In this document: piece by piece, positions 25,301 through 37,240 of the stretch
Numbering within the stretch: the stretch's first letter is position 1
How the letters are laid out: every line of letters begins with the position of its first letter
Notes under the pieces: generated by a model
What the model saw: the letters and a program-made list of their open reading frames with translations, nothing else
What the model was told of the DNA's origin: nothing
Databases searched by the model: none
Translations under genes and position numbers: made by a program
Source: Cichorium intybus
Taxonomy: Eukaryota > Streptophyta > Magnoliopsida > Asterales > Asteraceae
Direction of reading: 5' to 3'
DNA length: 64,000 bases
NCBI GenBank assembly: GCA_023525715.1
Contig: CM042011.1
Location: 64,967,354-65,031,353 of the forward strand

Positions 25301-27117
25301 ACAGTTTCCAAAGTGAATTATTAATTAGTAGTCAATTTTTCATAAAAACATATTTTTATCTCATAGTTTCAATAGATTTTACTATTTTGTATTAGCTTTA
25401 AAAACATTAAAACTAAAAATATGAATATTAAATTGGGTTTAAAACTATTAAAAAACGATTCGGTTGCAAGTTCATAGCGTCATAGTTCAATATGTGGTGA
25501 CAACGTTAATAACATTTTTCAATTTAATAAGATATCTATATATAAAAATTTCAAACAGTAAATATTTGAGCATCGTTCAAAGTTGAAACAGATTTACTTA
25601 TCTACATAATAAATATTATAAGAGAGGCTATTCTATCAATGTGGATGTATCACATTTATTTGAATACTTTTAGAAAAAATAGAAGTGGGGCACCCATCCA
25701 AATTTTACGAAATCGGTTTTAAAGCTCGAATCAATAGTTCATTGAATGTTTTAACCGTTGTCTAAGCCAGTTACAGTCAATAACACAAAAGAACAAATAT
25801 ATTAGGGAAATAGTTTTAGTCTCTCTACTTATAAAAACTTGCTTTCCCTTGGAATTTGTTAATTAAACTATGTGTGATGAAAAATATATTAACCTCTTTA
25901 CTTATAGATGTTTGATTTCACTTTAGTTGTGTTTCTTAAGCGATATGGGATAAGAAAATGAAATAAAATAACACACTATAAAAGAAAGTTTGATCCCACA
26001 TCTTCATGATAAACCAACTTAAGAAAAAAATTTATTCTATAAATATATGTCTTTCTCAAAGTAAAACAATTATTCAAAATACTTGAGTGCCAATGAAAAC
26101 ATTTGCAAAACTATATCAAAATACATATAATATCCCTCAATTTTATCAATGCACAAAGTGTAGGCAGATGATATTAAAATCATATTAATTCTAATTTTAT
26201 TTCATGAATTGTATTCATTTATTGTAATTTTTGCAGTTTTTTGTCTTCTAAAATGTTGATACATGTATCTATTATCATATACTTGAAAAGAATAAAGACT
26301 TTTTATATAAACTTTTTAAAAATAGTATGATAATAACATGTATTTGTCTATATTTTAACTATATGATTTTCTTTCTGCGCAACGCGCGGGCATTCGCCTA
26401 GTTGATTTATAATTTTATACGCTACAAGGTTGCACTTGGCATGGGGAAATGTGTCCAAATTTTCACTCTTAATTATGCAAAATGTGGCTAAATCGTCATG
26501 CTAAATCGTCATTATTTCTGTATACTTATAAGTATATGAACTCTTTGACACTATTATATTTTACTGTAGTAGGACGATTAGGGGCATGGTTTTTACATTT
26601 GTATTACCGTGGTAATGATTATAAGTAGTTGTTGGTGACATTTAGTAGTTTTGCCATACGGCATGCAGGTAGACTTACAACAAAATGCGACGTATATAGC
26701 TTTGGGATAGTGTTGTTGGAGCTCATCACAGGGCGACGTGCCATTGACTACAAACGGCTTGCAGAAGAAAAGAGACTATTGGAATGGGTAAGACCTCAAT
26801 TAAGAGATACAAAGAAGCTATTCAAAATCATGGACTCAAGGCTTGAAGGGCAGTACTCACGAAAGGAGGCGTATGTTGTGGCCAACCTTGCCCTCCAATG
26901 TTGCCATCCAGAGGCTAAATGTAGACCCAACATGTCAGATGTACTATCCATTCTAGAAAAAATCCCATCTCCTAGAGAAGATACTAATTACAAAATGTCA
27001 AGTTCAAAGTCGAAAACCAATGCACATAACTTCGATGGTCATAGCCATGGGCAGCAGCATGGATCACCGTTGCAATGGTCACCACAGGGTACTCTATCGA
27101 TTCCTCATAGAGCTTGA
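22360..27117 (+). CDS. Receptor-like cytoplasmic kinase, RLCK-VII/PBL type
   Basis: Ser/Thr protein kinase of the BIK1/PBL group, expected at the plasma membrane downstream of surface receptors. Exons: 22360-22429, 23183-23532, 23624-23759, 23979-24115, 24218-24341 and 26669-27117; all junctions are GT-AG with matching phases, giving 421 residues, normal for the family. It begins MGNCFGTRR: Gly2 for myristoylation and Cys4 for palmitoylation. SFTFSELIHATRKFSPEYLL precedes the glycine loop GEGGFGYVYKG; the lysine lies in VAVKKLKP, the catalytic loop is IIYRDFKSSNILLD, the magnesium motif DFGLAKAG, and the activation segment HVTTRVMGTQGYTAPEY, then RLTTKCDVYSFG. Family members usually have GTHGY or GTYGY, so Gln is mildly unusual. 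The tail after the kinase domain (from about residue 380) is Ser/His-rich and low in complexity. The last intron is 2.3 kb because of a Helitron. No coding lesion seen. Confidence 0.93.
24405..26401 (+). mobile_element. Helitron sequence in the last kinase intron
   Basis: The 3' end is clear: hairpin GCGCAACGCGC (26377-26387) followed by CTAG at 26398-26401 and a T. Two candidate 5' ends with the A^TC context exist. TCTACATAATAAATATTATA at 25601 is a typical 5' end and would give an 801-bp element; TCTATATATCTTATAATAGA at 24405 is similar and would give a 2.0-kb one. The region between the two repeats internal words (TTTGATCATAATATGACTTT near 24600 and a variant near 25032; TTCTTTGTCCCACA twice), so a second, related Helitron with a lost 3' end may be nested here. 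No Rep/helicase gene, so non-autonomous. Confidence 0.7.
25601..26401 (+). mobile_element. Non-autonomous Helitron, most likely limits
   Basis: Best-supported single element: TC at 25601 preceded by A, CTAG ending at 26401 followed by T, and the 3' hairpin nine bases before CTAG. It lies in the sense orientation of the kinase gene and is AT-rich, without coding capacity. Confidence 0.6.
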
Positions 27118-27630
27118 AAGAGTTGGTGAATGTATATATAATATGGCTTTTAGAGGAGAATGAACCAACAATAATATAATGTCAAGTAATAAGCTCGATA
27201 TGCATGCATCATATAATTATATAGTGATCATTGACAAAATCCACTAGTTATTTGGTACTTTTCGTCTCTTTTTCCCATAGCCTCTGATGCCTTAAGAAGA
27301 AATTAAACGTGTATGTGCTACTATAATAGTGTCATTATCTGATTATATGCGACATGTTACATGTTTATACAAGTTACTTTGCATGTATTTAAAAACATGT
27401 ATTTATATTGCATGAAAACTATAATATAAAGATCTTGTAAAATTTAAAGATACCTTTACGAAGCAATGGTGTTTGAAGATATTTTATGAGATTTAATGTG
27501 TAAACAATAAATAAAGAAGGTTTTTTATAACGACAATATTTTATTTAAAAAAAAAACTAGAAAGACAGCTAGAAGCACAATTAGGAATTGCAAGCCAATG
27601 TTGGGTCATTGAACCACATCACCCTATCTA
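27118..27630. other. Kinase 3' UTR and AT-rich spacer
   Basis: Follows the kinase stop codon; AT-rich, with several AATAAA-like words. No gene supported. Confidence 0.5.
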
Positions 27631-27644
27631 AAATCCTCTTGTTA

Positions 27645-27911
27645 ACCATCACCCTGATGACCTAGTGGATAAGTCTTAGGGCTCTTTCTCTTCCCCCATA
27701 AAGAGGTTCCAAGTTCTAATCCCACTCCCTCCTTTTCCCCATAGGGAGTGTTAGGTTTCAATCAGGGGATGGCCACTGGCCACCTCTCTACCCCCGTAGG
27801 TGATTGACCCGGACCACCCTGCTGCCAGGTATGCGTGGGCCCCGAGGTTGCTTCATCAGGGTCATCCAAAGGATGGGTCGGGTGGGGTCCTCGGTTACCA
27901 AAAAAAAAAAA
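27645..27911 (+). mobile_element. SINE with poly(A) tail
   Basis: A tRNA-derived short retroposon of 267 bp. An A-box-like TGACCTAGTGGATAAG starts at 27658 and a B-box-like GTTCTAATCCC at 27713. The 3' end is a run of 13-14 A's. It is flanked by the perfect 14-bp duplication AAATCCTCTTGTTA (27631-27644 and 27912-27925). It encodes nothing and depends on LINE machinery. The perfect duplication and unbroken tail suggest a recent insertion. Confidence 0.9.
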
Positions 27912-27949
27912 AAATCCTCTTGTTACAGCGATTAGAAATACAAAGGTAA

Positions 27950-28138
27950 GACCAAGAGGGGTCGTGACTACTCACATCAACGAGTTGGAGTGCCACGTAG
28001 GCGCTATCTCACTAACCCCTCACCCATTCAATTCTAGGAAATGTAACCACTCACTTTTTTATTTAAATAAATAATATAATTTAAATTAAAGCAAACTAAT
28101 TTTTTTAAAATAACATTTCATTAATTAAGAAATTAAAA
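27950..28138. other. Likely 3' flank/end of the Harbinger element
   Basis: It contains GGAGTGCCACGTAGGCGCTA and then the AT-rich leader into the transposase tail. A GTGCCAC word also occurs near both ends of the MYB-carrying stretch at 35.5-37.2 kb, so it may be a subterminal motif of the family. I could not pin down the terminal repeats. Confidence 0.3.
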
Positions 28139-29623
28139 TTACAAACGTAAATTAAAACGATCAACGACAAATAAAAAACGACAATTAAAAACGACACACG
28201 ATAAAACATGAAAAAAATAAAGACGTAAATCCTCCGAGCCGTAGGAATCGTTGTCGGCTAGTTCATCTTCGTCGTCGTCCATATACTCCTTCGATTCTTC
28301 ATCCGTCGACAAGAACAATTCTTCATCTTCAACATTAGCGACGTCAATTGCGTTCCGGTGGACATGCTCCGACAAATCCGCTCGAAGGTTGTTGTGCAAC
28401 TCGCGGCTACGTACCTCCGCTCTATTTGCTCGGTATTAAGCCGTCTCAAAACTGAAAGGTTCACGATGTGGCAAAACTTCATTTTCATCATATCGGCATA
28501 TAGCTTTGCCTTCGTGTTCTAAAATCATATTGTGTAATATCATGCACGCGTACATTATAGACTTAATTTTTCTGTCGTCCCAAGTACGTGTTAGATTGTA
28601 AATAATGTTGAAACGTCCTTTAAGAACCCCGAACGCTCGTTCTATATCCTTCTGAGCTCCTTCTTGGACCGCCTTAAACCTCAAACGTTTTTCGTCGTTC
28701 GGATGGGACCACGCCTTCACAAAAATAGAGTACTCCGGATAAATCACATCGGTCAAATAATAACCACGTTTGTAAGTAACGTCGTTCATGACAAACGGGA
28801 CGTCATGAGATATTCCCTGAAATATATCGTTGAATACGGGGGATTGATCGAGCACGTTGATGTCATTGTTAGACCCGGCAACTCCGAAAAAAGCATGCCA
28901 AAACCAAAGATCCGTCGATGCGATCGTTTCTAAAATTATTGTCGGGTCTTTGTGCCCCCCCCCCCCCCCCCGCATAAACTGACCACGCCATGCATTTGGG
29001 AACATCACCCACGACCAGTACATACAATCAATGCAGCCGATAATCCCGGGTAACCCATGCCTTCCTTGGTGAGCCGTATATAGTTGATGCATGTCGTTCA
29101 TCGTTGGCTTATGTAAATATCGGGCACCATAAACCGAGATGATGACCTTTGAAAACTTGTAAAGTGACTCCCGTGACGTTCTATCGGACATTCGTGGGTA
29201 CTCATCCCACGAGTCCGCTCCTAAACCCGTGGCTAGTTGTCGGATAGCCGATGTGTATTTTTGTATCGGCGTAAACCACTTTGTGCCTCTTGCATCCCAC
29301 TTTTGTTGAAAATATGCGAATCGTGATTCCAATTCCCCAACAATGCGTAAAAACAATTCTTTATCCATTGGATACCTATGCCGGAACTTGCAAGCATACA
29401 CGGCGTCATCGGCAAAATAATCTTGAATTAAACGCTTATGGCCGTCATCACGTTCTCTACGTAAATTAGGACCCCGTATTCTAGGCACACATGAACTTCC
29501 CGCTTGGTTATCGTAGTACCCTATCGTGCGTTGCATTATATTACCGACAAATTGCATTTCATGGAGCTGAGCTTTTTCCTCGGATGACGACGTCGAAGAC
29601 GAGTGCGAAGACATTTCAGACAT
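28139..29623 (-). pseudogene. PIF/Harbinger transposase gene (HARBI1-like, DDE_Tnp_4)
   Basis: Read on the minus strand from ATG at 29621-29623. 395 residues run to a TAA at 28436-28438. Family-typical C-terminal sequence (RSRELHNNLRADLSEHV, then an acidic tail) goes on in the same frame to 28139, so the stop looks like a nonsense change cutting off some 98 residues. N-terminal part: RERDDGHKRLIQDYFADDAV and FRHRYPMDKELFLRIVGELE. Nuclease part: LPGIIGCIDCMYWSW (first Asp), GVAGSNNDINVLDQS (second Asp), QKDIERAFGVLKGRF (Glu), YACMILHNMI. A run of about 17 C's (28957-28973 on the plus strand) makes a GGGGG stretch after WRGQFMR, where relatives have a short RGD/KGH-like link. Most of the catalytic domain is intact. 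Confidence 0.9.
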
Positions 29624-29647
29624 TTCTGTGTTTTAAAAAAATGGTTT

Positions 29648-30311
<664 letters not shown>

Positions 30312-30312
30312 A

Positions 30313-30400
<88 letters not shown>
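30312..30400. repeat. Compound GT/AT microsatellite
   Basis: (GT)9-10 followed by a pure AT run of 70 bp, between E7 and E8. Confidence 0.95.
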
Positions 30401-30404
<4 letters not shown>

Positions 30405-30918
30405 TTAGAATATTTTGAGAACCAACTTCACCCCGAGAACCCGAGAACTCCCAAACCGATATTTTTTTTTAAAAAACTGACCCCATAGGCCTTTTAGACG
30501 CTCAAAATGGACCAGGGGCTCTGAAAAAAATTTCTGAAAAAACGACTTTTTTATTTTATTTTAAAAAAATTTGTACATGTCCAAAAAAAATATGTACATG
30601 TACAAACTTTTTTATACATGCACTTTTTTCAAGTTTTGTTTATGGATGCCTTTTTAACACATATTTAAGGCGTTTTGTAAAAAAATTTTGAAAAAAGAGT
30701 ACGTATAAAAAAGTTTGTACATGTACAAAAAATTTATTTTTGCACATGTACAAATTTTTCAAAAAAAATAAAAAAAAGTCGGGTTTTAAGAATTTTTTTC
30801 CGAATAGGCTTATATTTGAGCGTTATAGAGGCCCCAATTTTTGGTTTTTCGAAAATGTCGACCGTCTGGGAGTCCTCGGGTTCTCGGGATGAAGTTGGTT
30901 CTCAAAAGATCCTAACTT
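30401..30918. mobile_element. TA-array element E8 (0.52 kb)
   Basis: The left end has TTTTGAGAACCAACTTCACC followed by CCGAGAACCCGAGAACTCCC; the right end has the inverted counterpart GGGAGTCCTCGGGTTCTCGG then GATGAAGTTGGTTCTCAAAA. The terminal inverted repeats cover about 45 bp with few mismatches. The interior has several GTACATGTACAAA words and A/T runs and no coding sequence. TA repeats lie on both sides (a short one, 30919-30930, at the right). Confidence 0.88.
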
Positions 30919-30930
30919 TATATATATATA

Positions 30931-31417
30931 CTAGTTGTAAGACCCGTGTATTACACGGGATGGTACAAAAAATTATTAGTTAAGAATATTTAAACATTAA
31001 TAATTTTACATAAAAAGTTTGTTTGTGTATCGTGACATCTTGCTTTTGATTTTTACTATTACGACTTTGTATTTTAATAAATATAATTGATTATGATAAT
31101 GTCACCGGTAGTAAAATCAAATTCATTATTATTATTGGAATCGTTCTTCAAAATATTATGGCGTCAATTGTATCTCTATTGTTTTCCAAATCATTCTACA
31201 TATTAAAAAATAATATGATATTAAAAAAAATTACTTTTGAAATTGAATGATAACAATTAATTTTGAAATTGAATGATAATTAAACCGATCATTAAAGAGT
31301 TGGAAACGTTGCAAACCAATTAGTTTTTTTAAGAAATCTAAAATTATGAGAAAATGACATGTGGCAAATTCAATGAGGAGATGACATGTGGCTTTGAGTT
31401 ACTTATTTATTATGATA

Positions 31418-31420
<3 letters not shown>
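30931..31420 (-). mobile_element. Non-autonomous Helitron inside a TA array (490 bp)
   Basis: On the minus strand the element starts TCTTATCATAATAAATAAGT at 31420 and ends with a perfect hairpin CCCGTGTAATACACGGG (30943-30959) and CTAG at 30934-30931. The base before the 5' end is A and the base after CTAG is T, the standard Helitron target. TA repeats continue on both sides (30919-30930 and 31421-31486), so the target was the microsatellite itself. The 3' end resembles the one at 7127-7156. Confidence 0.88.

Positions 31421-31486
<66 letters not shown>
31421..31486. repeat. TA microsatellite, 66 bp
   Basis: Right-hand continuation of the TA array split by the Helitron. The 255 bp that follow (31487-31741) up to the next array show no clear terminal repeats. 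Confidence 0.97.
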
Positions 31487-31493
<7 letters not shown>

Positions 31494-31739
31494 GGGTTTT
31501 TGTTTTAATACTTTTAACTTGGAGAGAGAAACATTTCCCTATCAAACCCTTTCGGTAACTCCACATGGTAAAAGGTGTTGGGAGGTGAGGGTGGTGGGTA
31601 ATGAATGCCACTTAATAACCAACCCTATTAAGGTTCATGAGAACCTTCCTTTTAACCCTATACATGATTTGGTGTGGTGATCCTAGTCATGATTTGACCA
31701 ATGTTTTTAATTTATTGATTCTTTTATATATACAATATT

Positions 31740-32380
<641 letters not shown>

Positions 32381-32387
32381 AATACGA

Positions 32388-33087
32388 CAGTTGGGATTTG
32401 ATCACATAAACATAATAAAATATGCAACGGAAGACAGATAAGATCAAATCACAGAAATTCCATGAACAAAGTTCAGGATCATGCAATTCATAACAGATCA
32501 TAGCAACCTTAAAACTTAAACATAATATACCTCAGCAAGTCTGCTTCTTTGTGCTCTTGTTAAGGCCACGATGCAAGGATTATCAAGATCCAAAGTGTGA
32601 ATCCCTCTAGTGGCTTGTACTCGGTGACACCGGAAAACCAAGCATATCAAAAGCAAAGAACTCTAACCATAGAGAGGGAAGAGATTTCACAGAGGGAAGG
32701 AGGGAGGAGGGAGGAGGGAGGGAGGAGGGAGGAGGGATTTGGCGGCTCAGTTTTTGGATGCCTTAGGGTGTCATCCCAAGGCCTCTATTTATAGTGTATG
32801 GGCTCCTAGGGTTTCAAACTCAGGAGTCTTTTGGCGGCCGCACCCCTTGGACTTGTTCCTTTGATTATATCTTTAATCAATTAAATCTAGTCCTTCTAAT
32901 TGATTCTAAATTAATCCTAGATTAATTTATCAATTAATTATTCTTTTAATTTCTAATAAATTAATAAACTAAATATCCTTTCCTCTATATTGACTTTGAA
33001 TGTTTTTCTGGGTTCTAAGGGCAACCTAAAGGGACTCTACCTTTTATCAGAAGTATTATAACAAGTTCATTGGACACTATTCCAACA
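32388..33087 (-). mobile_element. Copia-type LTR plus primer site, truncated element
   Basis: On the minus strand the sequence begins TGTTGGAATAGTGTCC (33087 downwards), carries a TATA box in CTATAAATAGAGGCC (around 32794-32780), and about 700 bp later reaches TCGTATTAGAGCC, an 11-of-13 match to the tRNA-Met primer site TGGTATCAGAGCC. This fits one LTR with the start of the internal region. No second LTR or pol sequence was found in the neighbourhood. A purine-rich GGAGG repeat (32696-32740) lies in its transcribed part. Confidence 0.7.
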
Positions 33088-34138
33088 GAGTTTTACCATG
33101 GTCAACAACACTAAGGTTACAAAACTGTTATCTGATAAAATGACAAGAAAATCTAGAAATTATCATTTAAACTCATTGGTTAACAAAGTCAATGAAAAGT
33201 CAGATTTCAGTGAATGTTATAATGCCAGTATCTATCTTCTCAATATATGAAGTCGTTAGTTTTTCTTGTTTTTGAAGACCTATTGGCACCAAGAATGTGA
33301 GTTGCAACATCGTCACCAGTGATTCAAGTTGGAACATAAGGACCTTATATCATAGAACTCCGTATATTTTGCCTTTTGTTTCAAATAATTTTCCATCCTT
33401 GTTTTCCATTGATCATACTATTCTACTATTAGTATAGGTACTCATGTAAATCTTACATTATTAGGAATTTTCATTGAGTACATTGTTTAGTAATTTTGAT
33501 TAGCCATGACTTTTAAAAAGGGAAAGATTAACCATAGTGTTATATATAAATATGTTTATCGTATTTTTTCAGAAATGGAGGATAACTAAGGTTTTCTTCC
33601 AATGATAATCTGAAACATAAGATGAACACATCTAGTAGAGGCTATGATATCAATTGAAATTTAAAGTCTATAAGCTAAGTGTAGAATAAATAGAATTATC
33701 ATAACCAAAGTAAGCAATAAATAATGAAGAACAAGTATAAACATTAATGAAATAAAGAACAATATAGACTTAGAGAACAATTCATCATTTCATATAGTGG
33801 AAATGTTGCTTGAAATTGTTAAAATACAATGAAACATGTACCACATATTTATAGTATAACGATGTATGGGATTGGGGGAACAATAAAGTAACTTAAGGTG
33901 TAGTGCAGCTGGCACCTTACTAAATCATACCCTGACAAAAGATACCATCACACAATACATTGAAATACATTTAATGAAGTCAATCGTACTACACTACTAT
34001 ATTCTGTCTACAAGGAGGAAGCCTCTCAGCCTCACGTAGCCGAAAGCCACTTCTTGTCATAACATATAAACCACATTATCAAAAAAACACATGGTAAGTT
34101 GTTATAAATGGTTCGAAATAGCATAAACAACACATGAT
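33088..34138. other. Spacer without recognisable genes
   Basis: AT-rich, no supported open frame, no clear repeat structure. Confidence 0.5.
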
Positions 34139-34146
34139 ATAAATAC

Positions 34147-34656
34147 TAGGGCTGTAAACGAACTGAATATTCGACGAACCGTTCGTGAATTGTTCGGCGG
34201 GAAGTTTGGTTATGTTCGTTTATTTAATAAATGAACGAACATGAACACAAATTCTCGTTCATTTAGTTAAATGAACGAACATGAATAATGGTCTCATTCG
34301 TTCAATTATGTTCATGAACGTTCGTTTATGTTTGTTAATTTAAGTTCATTTTATGTTCATATATGTTCAATTTTGTTTGATTACATTACATTATTATGTG
34401 TGTTCATTTATGTTCATATATGTTCAATTGTGTTTATTTCTCTCTGTTCGTTTATATTTGTTAATTTAGTATGTTCACGAACATAAACGAACGTTCATGA
34501 ACATGATAATTTGTTAAACGAACGAACATGAACAAGAAAACTCGTTCATTTATCCGTTCGTTTTCGTTCGTTTGTTCGGCTAACTTAAACGAACGATCAT
34601 GAACAAGCCCTCGTTCATTTATCCGTTCGCGTTCGTTCGGTTTGTTTACAGCCCTA
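34147..34656. mobile_element. Non-autonomous hAT element (510 bp) with 8-bp TSD
   Basis: Terminal inverted repeats TAGGGCTGTAAACGAAC / GTTTGTTTACAGCCCTA. The perfect 8-bp target duplication ATAAATAC is at 34139-34146 and 34657-34664, as expected for the hAT superfamily. The interior consists of dense GTTCGTTCATGAAC-type inverted repeats and can fold extensively. No transposase. The open frame at 34461-34673 on the minus strand is a reading of these repeats. Confidence 0.92.
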
Positions 34657-34664
34657 ATAAATAC

Positions 34665-35525
34665 CATAAACAAAGTGTGACATACATAACATTCAAAAGA
34701 CAGTGCTTATGAGTAAATATTTAATATGTTAGTGTTTATGGGTAAACATAGCTCCAAGTATGGACACGATGATAGCCCATATTTTCGAAGCAATTATCCA
34801 ACTGGTTTTGACAAATGTAGTAACGGTAATGCAATATGCTATACAATCACCCCCACCCCAATTCAAACGACTCCAAAGCTATTTGTAGTTCTTGTTCATT
34901 GCCCTAGTTTTGTGTAAAATAATTAAAATTTTATAAGCATAATTAATTGGATTTTGACAAGCAAACGAACTCAGAATTACTGCTCATTTACATAGAATCA
35001 CACCTATCATTGATAACTTTTTAAAGGATAGTACACAACATCACAACTATCATTAATCACTTTTTAAACCACTGTTCAAATCTTCAATGGTTAGCTCTTC
35101 AAAGTTGAAATATTCTACTCTATCCATCTTACTTTCTAGAGATTGTAGAGGACTATGAACGAAACAGCCAAGGTCGTTGATTTCCACTGCAAAGTCACAT
35201 TTTCTCTTACTTTCGAATTTCATTTTTCTCAAATTAGGAGGATCAAAGCTTCCAACAACGCAATAACTAGAGCTTTCACCAATAATTCTTTGATTCGCAG
35301 ACCATTACGTGAACACAATACCAAAACGAGGCCTAGTATGACTGTTACAACGAAAAGAGAAGGGGGTTTTGGTCGGAGTATGATTTAAACTACGTGATAC
35401 TATCCCGCTTTGTCCCCATGCAAAGCAACAAATTTCCACGTCGGTATGACTGTTACGATCTTTTTCAACTATTACATAGATCTCATTGTCCACGTCACTG
35501 CCTCGTGGCCCACGTATAAAATTAT
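34665..35525. other. Spacer without recognisable genes
   Basis: I examined the short open frames at 34726-34917 and 35155-35388; they show no domain that I recognise and are probably chance. Confidence 0.45.
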
Positions 35526-35527
35526 AA

Positions 35528-37240
35528 GGCTATGATGAGTGTCTCACTTGCTTCCCATTTGAAAAGTGGTGCCACATCACCGACACATCATCTCACTTGC
35601 TTATCACACCACCAAGGAAATACCCACCACTCCACATCATCTAATTATTTATTTTTTGATTTATTTTTAATAGAACTCCAATTCTTTTTTTATTTAATTT
35701 AAATACAAACATAAATTAAATTCCTAAAAATTAAAATTTCATTAAAATTAAAAAAACATTACAAATCCTAAAAATTAAAATTACCAATCCTAAAAATTAA
35801 AACTACAAATCCTAAAAATAAAAATTACAAATCCTAATAATTAAAATTAGAATACCTAAAAACTAAAATTACGGATCATTTCGAGGATTATTTTGGTTGC
35901 GTGCGTATTTTTCGTTAATTTCTCGTTTGATTAGACGGATCATTTCGAGGTCCTCGGGTTCGACGTGGTGTGCGGGCATACGCAAAATGTTCATGTCGGC
36001 TACGAGTTCGTTTTGACGTTTTACCTCCTCTTTAATGCGGAGTTTTGCTTTTTTGAACTTCGAGGTGTTCGTCCAACGTCGATTTAAAATAAGCAAACTC
36101 GTCCACGTCGGATACGTTTTTACCCGAAGACGAGGCCGCTCGCTTTCCTTTATCTCTCTCTTGTGGCCGTCGAGGTGTTCGTTCCGGTTCTGGTTCATTT
36201 TCTTCAAAGTCGTCGTTTAGATTGAACTTGGTACGTCCGTCGGAATGTTGGGTTTGTTCATTCGACTCGGATGTTCTCGAGCGTTTGTTCGATCCCGACG
36301 ATTGTGTAAGAACATTCGGTTTTAGTGCCCATTTTGGTCCCGTTTTTAAAACTTCCGATGCCTTCATATGCGTAAACGCCCGATTGCCGTGTTGGTGGCG
36401 ATATTGTTGGAGTGCTGTGTTCAAAACATCGAAATCGCTCCGACCATTTTTTTGCATTTTGGTAAGGTTATTGTAAATGCCGTTGAAACTCGTACACGAC
36501 GCTCGTAAATCGCGCCACTTGCTAGAAAGACCATCGGTGTTTCGGTACGCACCTCTTCCCATTCTATCGTGAAATTGAACTAAAATCCAATTCCATAAAG
36601 TTTCGCCGGTTTGGTTTGTCCCGGTCACCGCGTCTTGAGAAATCGCGAGCCAAGACGCCGCCAACGCCGCTTCTTCGTCTTCCTTCCAAGTCCGTTTGAC
36701 CCCTTTGAGCCGTTGTCACTTTTTTTGTTCTTTTTTTGCCTCTACGTGGCGGTTCCTCCTCGGGTTCCGGTTGCATTTCCGGTACGGATTCCGGTAGTTG
36801 CTCGGGGGACGCTTGTTGTGTTTCTTGTTGTTGTTGCGAAGATTGAAATTGACCTTGAAATTGTGGATGATACGTGTTAGGTTGGAACGGGAACGGTTGT
36901 TGGTACGGAAAGAGTTGTTGAAAAAAGTTTTGTTGGAACGGTTGTTGAAACAAATTTTGTTGCGGAATGCCGGATCCTTGTTGTAGCAGGTTCATAAACG
37001 AACTGGTTGGTGAATCGAGAGACGAGTATTGTCGGGAAGTGTTTTGGTTCGGGTTGTGAGGAGATGCATTTTGGTTTGTGTATATGTGAAATAAGATGTA
37101 AATATTGTGATTGTGTGTGTATATCAAAAGCTCAACGTTCATTTCTCGCGTTACTCGACGTTGCCTCGTCCACGCCAGGCCACGACCACACCACCCACGC
37201 GAGAGGGGGGCGGTGTGCCACGCCGTGGGTGATAGCCACG
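35528..37240. mobile_element. Probable Harbinger-family element carrying only ORF1
   Basis: Short inverted ends GGCTAT (35528) and ATAGCC (37237) bracket the gene. GTGCCAC-type subterminal words occur inside both ends (near 35568 and 37214). No 3-bp target duplication was found, so the limits are tentative. The AT-rich 35640-35870 part repeats AATCCTAAAAATTAAAATTA several times. Confidence 0.4.
35869..37142 (-). pseudogene. Harbinger ORF1-like MYB/SANT-domain gene, frameshifted
   Basis: Minus strand. An N-terminal Gln/Pro-rich part (FQQNFFQQLFPYQQPFPFQP) and an acidic/basic linker are followed, in another frame, by the SANT-like domain (RTWKEDEEAALAASWLAISQ, NGIYNNLTKMQKNGRSDFDV), then a nuclear-localisation-like NKRSRTSESNE and RDKGKRAASSSGKNV. 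A further frame change leads into the coiled tail with KAKLRIKEEVKRQNELVADM. The first shift lies near an A7 run (about 36717-36730), the second near 36065. Such proteins help PIF/Harbinger transposases reach the nucleus and bind element ends. The transposase-bearing stretch at 28.1-29.6 kb is on the same strand but some 6 kb away and separated by other elements, so the two are probably parts of different copies. Two shifts imply decay. Confidence 0.8.

Noticed and set aside
28251..28439. Ser-rich plus-strand frame opposite the transposase tail
   Set aside because: Shadow of the acidic tail of the Harbinger transposase on the other strand.
34461..34673. 70-codon minus-strand frame with NERERINERG-type text
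   Set aside because: It is a reading of the inverted repeats inside the hAT MITE.
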